A DNA stretch of 64,000 bases from assembly GCF_003289965.1 (NCBI RefSeq), contig NZ_QMBQ01000011.1, positions 62,001 to 126,000 of the forward strand, given 5' to 3'. The translations under genes and the position numbers were made by a program. Each line of letters opens with the position of its first letter. Within the stretch, counting starts at the first letter, position 1. This DNA is from Mesorhizobium atlanticum (GTDB lineage: Bacteria > Pseudomonadota > Alphaproteobacteria > Rhizobiales > Rhizobiaceae). The notes beneath the pieces were generated by a model that was not told the DNA's origin, searched no databases, and saw nothing but the letters and a program-made list of their open reading frames with translations. Below are positions 52,206 through 61,440 of this stretch, piece after piece.

Positions 52206-52379
52206 ATGACGATGACGAGACGGATCGGACCTTCGCTCAGGGATTTCACCCGCCGCGATTTCCTGGCGAGCAGCGCGCTGACGGCGGTGCTGTTCATCGC
52301 CGCGCTGCTCTTGTTTCCCGCCAGCCACGAAGCAGAAGGCAAGGGTCCGCAAGTGACCGCGCAAGCCCCGGCGCGCTGA
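52206..52379 (+). CDS. Short membrane peptide of the nas operon
   Basis: This is a 57-residue frame (TMTRRIGPSLRDFTRRDFLA, then SSALTAVLFIAALLLFPASH) starting at ATG 52206, 4 bases behind CCGGAG and 15 bases after the leader T-tract. It has a twin-arginine-like RRDFLA motif, one hydrophobic segment and a short polar tail (EAEGKGPQVTAQAPAR). It may be a single-pass membrane microprotein, or the leftover Tat signal of an exported protein. The position, first in the operon and intact in reading frame, favours a real gene. I recognise no family. Confidence 0.6.
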   Translation: MTMTRRIGPSLRDFTRRDFLASSALTAVLFIAALLLFPASHEAEGKGPQVTAQAPAR

Positions 52380-52443
52380 CCGATGCCACGCCTCTGACCA
52401 ACACAACACGCGGTGTCTTCCACGCCGCAAACCGGAGCCGACC

Positions 52444-53745
52444 ATGACCGCAAACCTCCCAGCCGCGCAAAGCCAGGACAACAGTTCCCGGCAGGCGCTC
52501 GTCATGTCCACCATCGCCTTCACCGTCTGCTTCGCGGTGTGGACGATCTTTTCCATCATCGGCGTGCGCATCAAGCAGGAGCTCGCCCTGAACGAGACCG
52601 AGTTCGGCTTGCTGGTCGGGACTCCGATCCTAACCGGATCGCTCGTGCGCATGGTGCTCGGCATATGGACCGACCGCTATGGCGGCCGGCTGGTCTACAC
52701 GATGACAATGCTCGCGGCGGCGGTCGCGACCTTCCTGCTCGCCTTCGCGCACACCTATCAGCAGATGCTGGTCGCAGCGCTCGGCGTCGGGCTCGCCGGC
52801 GGCTCCTTCGCGGTCGGTGTCGCCTATGTCTCGCGCTTCTTCCCCGCTGGCAGACAAGGCACGGCGCTCGGCATTTTCGGTGTCGGCAATGTCGGCGCCG
52901 CGGTCACCAAGTTCCTGGCGCCGCTCGTGCTGCTTGCCTGGGGCTGGCAGTCGGTGGCGCTGATCTGGGCCGCGGCGCTGGTCGTCATGGCGATCGTCTT
53001 CTGGTTCACCACCAACGACGATCCGGTCATCCGCGCGCGCCGCGCCGGCAAGGCGGCGCCGGCGAGGAGCTTCTGGCAGGAGTTCGCGCCGCTGAAGAAG
53101 CTGCAGGTCTGGCGCTTCGCCTTCTACTATTTCTTCGCCTTCGGCGCGTTCGTGGCGCTGTCGCTCTGGCTGCCGCGCTACCTGATCGGCGTCTACGGAT
53201 TCGGCATCGCCACGGCCGGCATGATCGGCGCCGCCTATTCAATTCCGGCAAGCATCTTCCGCGCCTATGGCGGCGTGCTGTCCGACCGCATCGGCGCCCG
53301 CACCGTGCTCTATTGGACCTTCAGCGTCTCCGCTGTCGCGACCCTCGTTCTGTCTCTCCCCTCGGCAGATTACGTGGTGCGCGGTATCAGCGGGCCGATC
53401 CCGTTCCACTTCGAGATCGGCCCGCTCGCCTTCATCGCCATCGCCTCCGTGCTCGGCTTCTTCATGAGCCTCGGCAAGGCCGCCATCTACAAGCACATCC
53501 CCGTCTACTACCCGCAGAGCGTCGGCGCGGTCGGCGGCGTGGTCGGCATGATCGGCGGCCTCGGAGGCTTCATCCTGCCGATCGCCTTCGGCGCGCTGAA
53601 CGACGTCACCGGCGTCTGGTCGAGCTGCTTCATGCTGCTCTTCCTCATCGTCGTCTCCTGCCTGGTCTGGATGCACTTCAGCATCCGTCGGATGGAGCGC
53701 GCGGCCGCCGTCAAGACACCGTCCCTTTCCTACGCCGCCGAATAG
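52444..53745 (+). CDS. narK: Nitrate/nitrite MFS transporter (NarK/NasA type)
   Basis: This is a 433-residue transporter of the nitrate/nitrite porter family with 12 predicted helices. It has LVGTPILTGSLVRMVLGIWTDRYGGR (split) in the first half, with the conserved arginine, the nitrate signature GVGLAGGSFAVGVAYVSRFF and GNVGAAVTKFLAP, and a matching glycine-rich helix in the second half (VGAVGGVVGMIGGLGGFILP). It supplies nitrate to the reductases encoded downstream. ATG 52444 directly follows CGACC after GGAG. The nitrate ABC transporter often found in this position is absent. Confidence 0.93.
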   Translation: MTANLPAAQSQDNSSRQALVMSTIAFTVCFAVWTIFSIIGVRIKQELALNETEFGLLVGTPILTGSLVRMVLGIWTDRYGGRLVYTMTMLAAAVATFLLAFAHTYQQMLVAALGVGLAGGSFAVGVAYVSRFFPAGRQGTALGIFGVGNVGAAVTKFLAPLVLLAWGWQSVALIWAAALVVMAIVFWFTTNDDPVIRARRAGKAAPARSFWQEFAPLKKLQVWRFAFYYFFAFGAFVALSLWLPRYLIGVYGFGIATAGMIGAAYSIPASIFRAYGGVLSDRIGARTVLYWTFSVSAVATLVLSLPSADYVVRGISGPIPFHFEIGPLAFIAIASVLGFFMSLGKAAIYKHIPVYYPQSVGAVGGVVGMIGGLGGFILPIAFGALNDVTGVWSSCFMLLFLIVVSCLVWMHFSIRRMERAAAVKTPSLSYAAE

Positions 53746-53758
53746 ACCGGAGACCGAC

Positions 53759-56209
53759 ATGAGCGAAAAACTCGTCATCATCGGCAACGGCATGGCGCCG
53801 GGCAGGATGCTGGAGCACCTGCTGGAAGCGGCGCCCGACCGTTACAGCGTCACCATCTTCAACGCCGAGCCGCGCGTGAACTACGACCGCATCATGCTGT
53901 CGCCGGTCCTGGCGGGCGAGAAGGCGTTCGAGGAAATCGTCATCCACGGCGATGGCTGGTACATCAAGCACGGCATCACCCTCTACAAGGGCCACCGGAT
54001 CGTCGCCATCGACAGGGACGCCAAGACCGTCACCTCGGACCAGGGCGTGACCGAGAGCTACGACCGGCTAGTCATCGCCACCGGCTCGGTACCGTTCATC
54101 ATCCCGGTGCCCGGCAAGGACCTGCCGGGCGTGCTCACCTACCGCGACCTCGACGACGTCAACGCCATGCTGCTTGCCGCGCAGTCGCGCGCCAAGGCGG
54201 TCGTCATTGGCGGCGGCCTGCTTGGGCTCGAAGCCGCGGCGGGTCTGAAAGAACAGGGCATGGACGTCACCGTGCTGCACGTAATGCCGACGCTGATGGA
54301 ACGCCAGCTCGACCCGGCCGCCGGCTACCTGCTGCAGAAAGCCGTCGAGGCGCGCGGCATCAAGGTGATGACCAAGGCCAACACCAAGGCCATTATCGGC
54401 GACGGCAAGGTCGAGGGTGTCGAACTGATGGACGGCACGATCATCCCTGCGACGCTGGTCGTGATGGCGGTCGGCATTCGGCCGAGCACCGCGCTCGCCA
54501 AGGAGGCCGGGCTCGACGTCAATCGCGGCATCGTCGTCGACGACCGCGTGCGGACCTCCGATCCTGCCATCATGGCGCTCGGCGAATGCGCGGAAGTCGG
54601 CGGCCATGTCTATGGGCTGGTCGCGCCGCTTTATGAGATGGCGAGGGTCGCGGCGGCCGGGCTGGCGGATGGCGAGGACAGGCGCTTCGTTCACTCCGAC
54701 ACGCCGACCAAGCTCAAGGTCACCGGCATCGACCTCTATTCGCTGGGCGACTTCGCCGACGGCGAGGATCGCGAGGAGATCATCCTGCGTGACGCATCAG
54801 CCGGCATCTACAAGCGCGTGGTCCTGCAGGACAACCGCATCATCGGCACGGTGCTGTTCGGCGAGACGGGCGACGGCGCCTGGTTCAACGACCTCAAGAA
54901 GAAGGCGACCGACATCTCGGAAATGCGCGACACGCTGATCTTTGGCCAGGCGTTCCAGGGAGGCGTTTCTTCGGACCCTTTGGCGGCCGTTGCGGCACTG
55001 GCGGATGATGCGGAAATCTGCGGCTGCAACGGCGTCTGCAAGGGCAAGATCACTGGCGCGATCACGGCCAAGGGGCTGACCGGCCTCGACGACGTGCGCG
55101 CCCACACCAAGGCTTCGGCCTCCTGCGGCTCTTGCACGGGGCTCGTCGAGCAGTTGCTGAAGCTCACGCTTGGCGAAGCCTACAATCCTGCGGCGGTGCA
55201 GCCCATGTGCGGCTGCACGAGCCTCGGCCATGACGACGTACGGCGCCTGATCAAGGCGAAGGGCCTGAAGACGATTCCCGCCGTCATGCAGGAGCTCGAA
55301 TGGAAGACCTCCTGCGGCTGCGCCAAATGCAGGCCGGCGCTCAACTACTATCTGGTCTGCGATTGGCCCGACCAATATGCCGACGACTATCAGTCCCGCT
55401 TCATCAACGAGCGCGTGCACGCCAACATCCAGAAGGATGGCACCTATTCGGTCGTGCCGCGCATGTGGGGCGGGGTGACCAGCGCCGACGAGCTGCGCGC
55501 CATCGCCGACGTGGTCGACAAGTTCGAGATCCCCATGGTCAAGGTCACCGGCGGCCAGCGCATCGACATGCTGGGCATCCGCAAGGAAGACCTGCCCGCG
55601 GTATGGGCCGATCTCGGCAAGGCCGGCTTCGTCTCCGGCCACGCCTATGCCAAGGGCTTGCGCACGGTGAAGACCTGCGTTGGCACCGACTGGTGCCGTT
55701 TCGGCACGCAGGATTCGACCGGGCTGGGCATCCGCATCGAGAAATTCATGTGGGGTTCCTGGACGCCGGCCAAGGTGAAGATGGCGGTGTCGGGCTGCCC
55801 GCGCAACTGCGCCGAAGCGACCTGCAAGGATGTCGGCGTGGTCTGCGTCGACTCTGGTTACGAGATCCACTTCGCCGGCGCCGCCGGCCTCGACATCAAA
55901 GGCACCGAAGTGCTCGGCCTGGTAAAGACCGAGGACGAGGCGCTGGAGGTGATCGGGGCGCTCGTCCAGATGTACCGCGAGCAGGCGCGCTATCTCGAGC
56001 GCATCTACAAATGGGCCAAACGGATCGGCACCGCCGAGATCAAAAAGCAGGTCCTCAACGACGCCGAGAAGCGCAAGGCCTATTACGAGCGCTTCGTCTT
56101 CAGCCAGAAGTTTGCGCAGGTCGATCCGTGGTCGGAGCGTGTCTCCGGCAAGGACAAGCATGAGTTCCGGCCGATGGCGTCGGTCGGGTTCGCGGAGGCG
56201 GCGGAGTGA
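53759..56209 (+). CDS. nirB: Assimilatory nitrite reductase [NAD(P)H], large subunit
   Basis: This is an 816-residue enzyme that reduces nitrite to ammonium with NAD(P)H. The N-terminal FAD domain (LVIIGNGMAPGRMLEHLL) and NAD domain (AVVIGGGLLGLEAAAGLKEQG) are followed by a BFD-like [2Fe-2S] domain (CGCNGVCKGKITGAI, CGSCTGLVEQLL). A ferredoxin-like half domain comes next, and then the siroheme/[4Fe-4S] domain with TCVGTDWCRFGTQDS and SGCPRNCAEATCKDVGVV. All cluster cysteines seem present. It follows the transporter by 13 bases and precedes nirD. Siroheme is needed, but no cysG gene is in the window. Confidence 0.96.
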   Translation: MSEKLVIIGNGMAPGRMLEHLLEAAPDRYSVTIFNAEPRVNYDRIMLSPVLAGEKAFEEIVIHGDGWYIKHGITLYKGHRIVAIDRDAKTVTSDQGVTESYDRLVIATGSVPFIIPVPGKDLPGVLTYRDLDDVNAMLLAAQSRAKAVVIGGGLLGLEAAAGLKEQGMDVTVLHVMPTLMERQLDPAAGYLLQKAVEARGIKVMTKANTKAIIGDGKVEGVELMDGTIIPATLVVMAVGIRPSTALAKEAGLDVNRGIVVDDRVRTSDPAIMALGECAEVGGHVYGLVAPLYEMARVAAAGLADGEDRRFVHSDTPTKLKVTGIDLYSLGDFADGEDREEIILRDASAGIYKRVVLQDNRIIGTVLFGETGDGAWFNDLKKKATDISEMRDTLIFGQAFQGGVSSDPLAAVAALADDAEICGCNGVCKGKITGAITAKGLTGLDDVRAHTKASASCGSCTGLVEQLLKLTLGEAYNPAAVQPMCGCTSLGHDDVRRLIKAKGLKTIPAVMQELEWKTSCGCAKCRPALNYYLVCDWPDQYADDYQSRFINERVHANIQKDGTYSVVPRMWGGVTSADELRAIADVVDKFEIPMVKVTGGQRIDMLGIRKEDLPAVWADLGKAGFVSGHAYAKGLRTVKTCVGTDWCRFGTQDSTGLGIRIEKFMWGSWTPAKVKMAVSGCPRNCAEATCKDVGVVCVDSGYEIHFAGAAGLDIKGTEVLGLVKTEDEALEVIGALVQMYREQARYLERIYKWAKRIGTAEIKKQVLNDAEKRKAYYERFVFSQKFAQVDPWSERVSGKDKHEFRPMASVGFAEAAE

Positions 56210-56229
56210 GTCGACAGGAAAGAGACGGC

Positions 56230-56559
56230 ATGAACTGGATCGCCATCGGCTCCATCGCCGACATCCCGCCGCGCGGCGCGCGTTGCGTCGCCACACCGCA
56301 AGGCAAGATCGCGGTGTTCCGCACCGCGGACGACCGGATCTTCGCCATCGAAGACCACTGCCCGCACAAGGGCGGGCCGCTCAGCCAAGGCATCGTCCAC
56401 GGCGCGGCGGTGACCTGCCCGCTGCACAATTGGGTGATCTCGCTGGAGACCGGCAAGGCGCTCGGCGCTGACGAGGGATCAGTCAGGACGATCCCGGCCA
56501 AGGTCGAGGGCCAACGGCTGTTCATCGCGCTCGAAGCGCTGGCCTCGAAAGCGGCCTAA
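56230..56559 (+). CDS. nirD: Nitrite reductase small subunit (Rieske-like)
   Basis: This is a 109-residue NirD protein. The Rieske-type pattern (DHCPHKGGPLSQG and CPLHNW) is complete with both Cys-x-His pairs, so it may bind a [2Fe-2S] cluster, unlike some enterobacterial NirD proteins that lack the ligands. ATG 56230 follows AGGAAAGAGACGGC. It lies between nirB (20-base gap) and nasA (3-base gap). It is a partner of NirB. Confidence 0.93.
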   Translation: MNWIAIGSIADIPPRGARCVATPQGKIAVFRTADDRIFAIEDHCPHKGGPLSQGIVHGAAVTCPLHNWVISLETGKALGADEGSVRTIPAKVEGQRLFIALEALASKAA

Positions 56560-56562
56560 GGC

Positions 56563-59232
56563 ATGGAGGAAGCGCGCGAGGTGAGGACCACCTGCCCTTA
56601 TTGCGGGGTGGGCTGCGGCGTGCTGGCCGAGGTCGCCGCGGACGGCACGACAACCGTCCGCGGCGATCCCGAACACCCGGCCAATTTGGGCCGGCTGTGC
56701 TCGAAGGGCGCTGCGCTTGGCGAGACACTCGGCCTGGAAGGCCGTCTGCTTCAGCCGGAGTTCGGCGGCAGACAGGCCGGTTGGGATGAAGCGCTCGACC
56801 TCGTGGCCTCAAAATTCTCGCGGGCGATTGCCGAGCACGGACCGGACTCGGTCGCCTTCTATGTCTCCGGACAGTTGCTCACCGAAGACTATTACGTCGC
56901 CAACAAGCTGATGAAGGGTTTTATCGGCTCGGGCAATATCGACACCAATTCGCGGCTCTGCATGGCCTCGTCGGTTGCCGGCCACCGCCGCGCCTTCGGC
57001 GAGGACATCGTTCCTGGCGTCTATGAGGATTTCGAGTGCGCCGATCTCATCGTGCTCACCGGCTCCAACACCGCATGGTGCCATCCGGTACTCCACCAGC
57101 GCATGCTCGCAGCCCGCAGGGAGCGTGGAACGAAGATCGTCGTCATCGATCCACGCCGCACCGCGACGACCGACGAATGCGACCTGCATCTGGCGCTCGA
57201 CCCGGGCACGGATGTGTTGTTGTTCAACGGGCTGCTCGCGCATCTCGTCCACACCGGAAAGATCGAGACCGATTTCATCCGTGAGCATACGAGGGACTTC
57301 GACGCCGCGGCCGCGCTTGCCAGCGCCGATGCACCGTCGATCACGCGCGTCGCGAAAGGTTGCGGACTGGCGGCCGCCGATGTTCAGGCATTCTACGATC
57401 TCTTCGCCGAGATCGATCGCACGGTCACGGTCTACAGCCAGGGCGTCAACCAGTCGGCGCATGGCACCGACAAGGTCAACGCCATCATCAACTGCCATCT
57501 CGCCACCGGCCGCATCGGCAAGCCCGGCACGGGGCCGTTCTCGGTCACGGGGCAGCCGAACGCCATGGGCGGCCGCGAGGTGGGCGGTTTGGCCAACCAG
57601 CTTGCCGCGCATATGGACTTCGCGGACGCGGCCGGCGTCGATCGCGTCTCCCGCTTCTGGAATGCGCCCAACATCGCGCGGCGTGGTGGCCTGAAGGCCG
57701 TGGACATGTTCCAGTCGGTCGCCGACGGCCGCATCAAGGCGCTGTGGGTCATGGGCACAAACCCAGCCGTCTCGATGCCGGACGCTTCGCGCGTGCGTGC
57801 CGCTCTGGCCAAATGCGATTTCGTCGTCGTCTCGGACGTGACCCGCACCGACACCACGCGCTATGCCGACGTGCTGCTGCCGGCGGCCGCCTGGGGCGAG
57901 AAGGACGGCACGGTCACCAATTCGGAGCGCCGCCTCTCGCGCCAGCGGTCTTTCCTGCCGGCGCCGGGCGAGGCGAAAGCTGACTGGCGCATCGTCTGCG
58001 ATGTCGCCACCCGCATGGGCTTTGGCGATGCCTTCGCCTACAAGACGCCGGCAGAGATATTCCGCGAGCACACCGCGCTGTCTGCTTTCGAGAATAGCGG
58101 CGCGCGGCTGTTCGACCTTGGCGGGCTGACCGGCCTTAGCGACACGGATTACGATGCCTTCGCGCCGCGCCATTGGCCTGCGCCGGAGCACCGCAAGAAG
58201 CAGACAAGATTGTTCGCCGACGGCCGTTTTCCGGCATCCGACGGGCGCGCGCGTTTCGTGCCGGTGCGGCAAGAGGCAACGGCCTTCACCATCGATGCCG
58301 ACTATCCGCTTGCCCTCAACACCGGCCGGCTGCGCGACCAGTGGCACACGATGACACGCACCGGAAACGTGCCGCGCCTGATGGCGAACGCCCCGGAGCC
58401 GGCGGTCGATCTCCATCCGTCGGATGCGGCCGCACACTGGCTTAAGGATGGCGACCTCGCCCATCTTTCGACCCGCTTCGGCTTTGTCCGTGCGAGGGTG
58501 CGGGTGTCGGAAGCACAGCGGCGCGGCCAGGCCTTCATGCCCATGCATTGGAGCGGGCAGTTCGCAGCCAGGGCTTCCGCCGGCCTGTTGTCCTCAACGG
58601 TCACCGATCCGCATTCCGGCCAGCCGGAGCTCAAGCATGTTCCGGTCAGGATCGTGCGCGAGAACACCGCCTGGGCCGGCGTGCTCATCACCCGACGCGA
58701 TCTGCGGCCAACGGGTTTCGTCCACTGGAGCCGGCATGCGATCGAGGGCGGCTGGTTCTACGAACTGACCGGAACCGAACCGCCGGATCAAGGCATCCTC
58801 CTGGCGCGCAAGCTGCTCGCTGTCCCGCGGCAGGATCAGCTTCTGGAATACACCGATCGCCGCGGGCTCGCTTATCGCGCCGCCGCCATCGACGACGCCG
58901 GCGCCATGGCCGAGGCTCTGCTGGTCGCTGCGCCGCACCAGTTGCCGGCGCGGGACTGGCTGGTATCGCTCTTGGCCACGCGCCAGAAGCTGTCGACGGC
59001 CGATCGCCATGCGCTTCTGTCGGGACGGTCGCCTGTGCCGATACCCGCTATCGGGCGGGTCGTGTGCGCGTGCTTCCATGTCGGCGCCAACCAGCTTGCG
59101 TCGGCAGTCGCTTCGGGATGCGACAGCCTCGAGGCAATCGGCTCGACGCTGCGCGCCGGCACCAATTGCGGCTCGTGCCGCTCCGAGATCCGGGCGATCA
59201 TCGAGAAAGGCATGCTGCAGGCCGCGGAGTGA
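56563..59232 (+). CDS. nasA: Assimilatory nitrate reductase, catalytic subunit
   Basis: This is an 889-residue molybdenum enzyme that reduces nitrate to nitrite in the cytoplasm. The N-terminal [4Fe-4S] motif is CPYCGVGCGVLAE with CSKGAAL; the bis-MGD binding domains show NTAWCHPVLHQRM, GTNPAVSMPDASRV and GRLRDQWHTMTRTG. The C-terminal ~60 residues form an extra BFD-like [2Fe-2S] domain (VCACFHVGANQLASAVASG, AGTNCGSCRSEIRAII), the electron entry used in this subtype. There is no Tat signal. It is the last gene of the nas operon, with no separate reductase (NasC) gene, so electrons may come from another reductase or ferredoxin. Confidence 0.95.
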   Translation: MEEAREVRTTCPYCGVGCGVLAEVAADGTTTVRGDPEHPANLGRLCSKGAALGETLGLEGRLLQPEFGGRQAGWDEALDLVASKFSRAIAEHGPDSVAFYVSGQLLTEDYYVANKLMKGFIGSGNIDTNSRLCMASSVAGHRRAFGEDIVPGVYEDFECADLIVLTGSNTAWCHPVLHQRMLAARRERGTKIVVIDPRRTATTDECDLHLALDPGTDVLLFNGLLAHLVHTGKIETDFIREHTRDFDAAAALASADAPSITRVAKGCGLAAADVQAFYDLFAEIDRTVTVYSQGVNQSAHGTDKVNAIINCHLATGRIGKPGTGPFSVTGQPNAMGGREVGGLANQLAAHMDFADAAGVDRVSRFWNAPNIARRGGLKAVDMFQSVADGRIKALWVMGTNPAVSMPDASRVRAALAKCDFVVVSDVTRTDTTRYADVLLPAAAWGEKDGTVTNSERRLSRQRSFLPAPGEAKADWRIVCDVATRMGFGDAFAYKTPAEIFREHTALSAFENSGARLFDLGGLTGLSDTDYDAFAPRHWPAPEHRKKQTRLFADGRFPASDGRARFVPVRQEATAFTIDADYPLALNTGRLRDQWHTMTRTGNVPRLMANAPEPAVDLHPSDAAAHWLKDGDLAHLSTRFGFVRARVRVSEAQRRGQAFMPMHWSGQFAARASAGLLSSTVTDPHSGQPELKHVPVRIVRENTAWAGVLITRRDLRPTGFVHWSRHAIEGGWFYELTGTEPPDQGILLARKLLAVPRQDQLLEYTDRRGLAYRAAAIDDAGAMAEALLVAAPHQLPARDWLVSLLATRQKLSTADRHALLSGRSPVPIPAIGRVVCACFHVGANQLASAVASGCDSLEAIGSTLRAGTNCGSCRSEIRAIIEKGMLQAAE

Positions 59233-59365
59233 AATTTTTGTCGGGGCGGGAATAGCGCATGACCACCAGCACACGTGTCAGATCCCGCCACTTCAGCGTC
59301 ACCAGGAAAAGAATCGCAACGCGCCGAGACCGCGCCGTCGATGATCGCAGCACCGATGCCGTTCT

Positions 59366-59605
59366 CATGCTAATATAGCTGAAGCGGCGGATGTTCTCGT
59401 CTTCGTCATCGTCGGCGAGGAATTCGGGCAGGTCAGGTTAGCTGGTTCCCTTGTCGGTTGGCTCGGTCGCCGAGCCGATCAGAAGGCGCAGTTGAAGGCA
59501 ACGGACGAACTGAGCGAGTTACCGGACGACATGCTTAGCGATATCGGGATTTCCCGTGACGGATCACTTTCCGCTGGGTTCGGGCTGCCGGATGAAGGTA
59601 CCTGA
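59366..59605 (+). pseudogene. DUF1127 C-terminal fragment
   Basis: An open frame without start codon ends in KATDELSELPDDMLSDIGIS followed by RDGSL, which is the conserved YjiS/DUF1127 motif (normally ...LSDDLLADIGLSRDDI). Upstream it reads EAADVLVFVIVGEEF, which is not typical. An in-frame stop at 59342 leaves no usable start, so it is probably a decayed small gene. DUF1127 proteins are small RNA-associated regulators of phosphate and carbon metabolism in rhizobia and Agrobacterium. Confidence 0.5.
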
Positions 59606-59780
59606 CTATTCCCCTGTGGCGCTGGCTTCTCCTCGGTCGCAGGCGTCTTAGCCGCCTCACCATAAATCTCGGCAACGCCCCATGCGATCGCCGCCAGCAC
59701 AGTGCACAGATCAAAACGGCAAGAACCGAAAGTCCGCGGCCACCCTGGCGCGCTTTCTTTTCTGGGATCTCGTGGGCCAT
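59479..59780 (-). pseudogene. Frameshifted small membrane protein
   Basis: From ATG 59780 one frame reads AHEIPEKKARQGGRGLSVLA and VLICALC. The other frame carries on VLAAIAWGVAEIYGEAAKTP and ATEEKPAPQGNSQ to 59479. Joined near 59705 they give a single-pass membrane protein with a charged N-terminus and a proline-rich tail, a plausible small rhizobial envelope protein. An indel breaks it. The distal half overlaps, antisense, the DUF1127 remnant, so only one of the two can be genuine over that stretch. Confidence 0.5.
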
Positions 59781-60327
59781 CGAACACCATCATTAAGAGG
59801 ATGGCCGGGCGAGCACCACGGCCAGGGGTGATACCTGCTGCTTGGCTAACAAGCGATCCCCAAGGATGTTCTCACAATGAACCAATAAGAAGCCGATGGC
59901 CGGGAGCCTCTCTCTGGCGACTGAGTTAAGTCAGTAGCTACCGCAGTGCAGATGCGGCCACTTGCGGACGTCCGCAAACCGCAGACGCTGACTATCCGCC
60001 CACCAGGTCCGGACGGAGCTTTGCCTCTCTACCCCGTTCAGGCCTTGAGTCGGGACCAGGCTAAGCAGCCTCCTACCAGCGGCGATGTTCTGACGCCGGG
60101 CACGATCCGCATGCAGCGTGAAGTGCCCTCCTCATGAGACCGGGCCGAACGCTCACCATCTTTGATGGCGGAGGTCGTTCGCCCGTCGAGAGCCTAAGAT
60201 GCCCTATTTTAGCCCTGAAACTTGAGGCACCCGTAGCCGAAGGTCAGCGCGTTCATTGCAATCAGCAGCTTCACCGCCTATCCGCGTTAAGTCTCCTCGC
60301 GCTCCCATTTCGGAGCAGTTGCTTCAT

Positions 60328-61299
60328 CTATTGTCGGCCCCGCCGAGACTTGTCGATGGCGCCACGGGATGATCCAGATTGCACCCGTGATCTTTGTCCT
60401 AGAGCCCCTGCCGCCATGTGCCCGGCCATCGTGATCAGCCGAAGGACAGGCCGCTTCGGATTTGAATCAAGCCAGACGGCGCTGATTGAGCTGACACTGT
60501 TCTGCCCCTGAAGAGGTTTCCAAATGGCGGAATCGATCGTGAAATTCTGGGCATGACTTTCCTCGGCCAAAGTTACACCTTGTCCAAGCTGCACTTTGAG
60601 GAAGATCGTCGCCTGGTTGGCGCGACAGACCTGGACAGCGGGACCGCCACCGGCGGCAATGCGCTCCAGCAGACGCATATCCGGCTTCGGTTCCTCCGAC
60701 CCCGCGGGAACCAACAGCCTCATGTCAGCGAGGTCGGTCCACGCGATTGCCGGCTTATCGATAAGCGAATGACGCGGCGGCAACAGAACAAAGAGGCGCT
60801 CCTGCCAAAAAACCTCACAGCGGCAGGCCGTGACTGACCCGAGGTCATGCGTGAACACGATGTCGAGGCGCCGACGTCGAATGGCGGAGAGGCATTCCCC
60901 GACAGGAATATCTTCTATGGTCAGGCTCACGTCGGGATATCGGCTAGCGAAGCGATCGATAAGGCGCCTGAGGAATTCCCCTCCTGTCAGCCAGCACAAT
61001 CCAATACGAAGCGTATTTTCATCCTTGTTGTCGCGAGCACATAGCATCAAGGCGTCGAGCAGGCCGTCATAACGAGCACGCGCGACGTTGGTCCAGGCAC
61101 GGCCAGCCTCGGTCAACCGAACTCCGCGAAAGTCGCGCTCGAATATCTGCATCTCCAAAAGCTGCTCGAGCTTGAGAACATTGCGACTTACAGATGATTC
61201 CCCGACGTTCAGCGCTCTTGCCGCCTGCCGCAAGCTACCGTGATCCATGGCTGCGAAAGCGAAGGCAAGTAACCGAAGGGCATTACCGTTCCGAGTCAT
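60328..61299 (-). CDS. LysR-type transcriptional regulator
   Basis: This is a 323-residue regulator. The winged helix at the N-terminus (LAFAFAAMDHGSLRQAARAL, NVGESSVSRNVLKLEQLLEM) is complete, followed by the effector domain (FLRRLIDRFASRYPDVSLTI, RRRLDIVFTHDLGSVTAC, WQERLFVLLPPRHSLIDKP). The last ~25 residues (RSRVQSGSSRGAIDKSRRGR) look like a non-conserved tail. The truncated, frameshifted LysR remnant at 41.5-42.1 kb belongs to the same subgroup. The neighbours are a methyltransferase and an AraC gene; the target is unknown. Confidence 0.9.
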   Translation of the reverse strand: MTRNGNALRLLAFAFAAMDHGSLRQAARALNVGESSVSRNVLKLEQLLEMQIFERDFRGVRLTEAGRAWTNVARARYDGLLDALMLCARDNKDENTLRIGLCWLTGGEFLRRLIDRFASRYPDVSLTIEDIPVGECLSAIRRRRLDIVFTHDLGSVTACRCEVFWQERLFVLLPPRHSLIDKPAIAWTDLADMRLLVPAGSEEPKPDMRLLERIAAGGGPAVQVCRANQATIFLKVQLGQGVTLAEESHAQNFTIDSAIWKPLQGQNSVSSISAVWLDSNPKRPVLRLITMAGHMAAGALGQRSRVQSGSSRGAIDKSRRGRQ

Positions 61300-61440
61300 C
61301 CATCGGACGCCTTGCGGGTTATGGTGCTGGGTTCTGACTGTTCTGGCGCCAAGCGTTCGGGTCTATTCCTGCGCACCGGTAGTGGCCTGACAACTGCGTT
61401 TGCCTGCACGAAGCGGCTCCGATGGAGCATGGCAAACGCA

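Larger units (their letters stand above)
59233..60327. other. Region after nasA with gene fragments only
   Basis: In ~1.1 kb I find only the two overlapping remnants described separately (59366-59605 plus, 59479-59780 minus). A 40-codon frame at 59260 (MTTSTRVRSRHFSVTRKRIA) and the stretch 59800-60327 hold nothing recognisable. No siroheme synthase gene is present, though this is its common position in nitrate operons. Confidence 0.45.

Noticed and set aside
54797..58548. Two long minus-strand open frames (499 and 579 codons) over nirB and nasA
   Set aside because: They mirror well-conserved metal-enzyme genes and show only composition-driven sequence.
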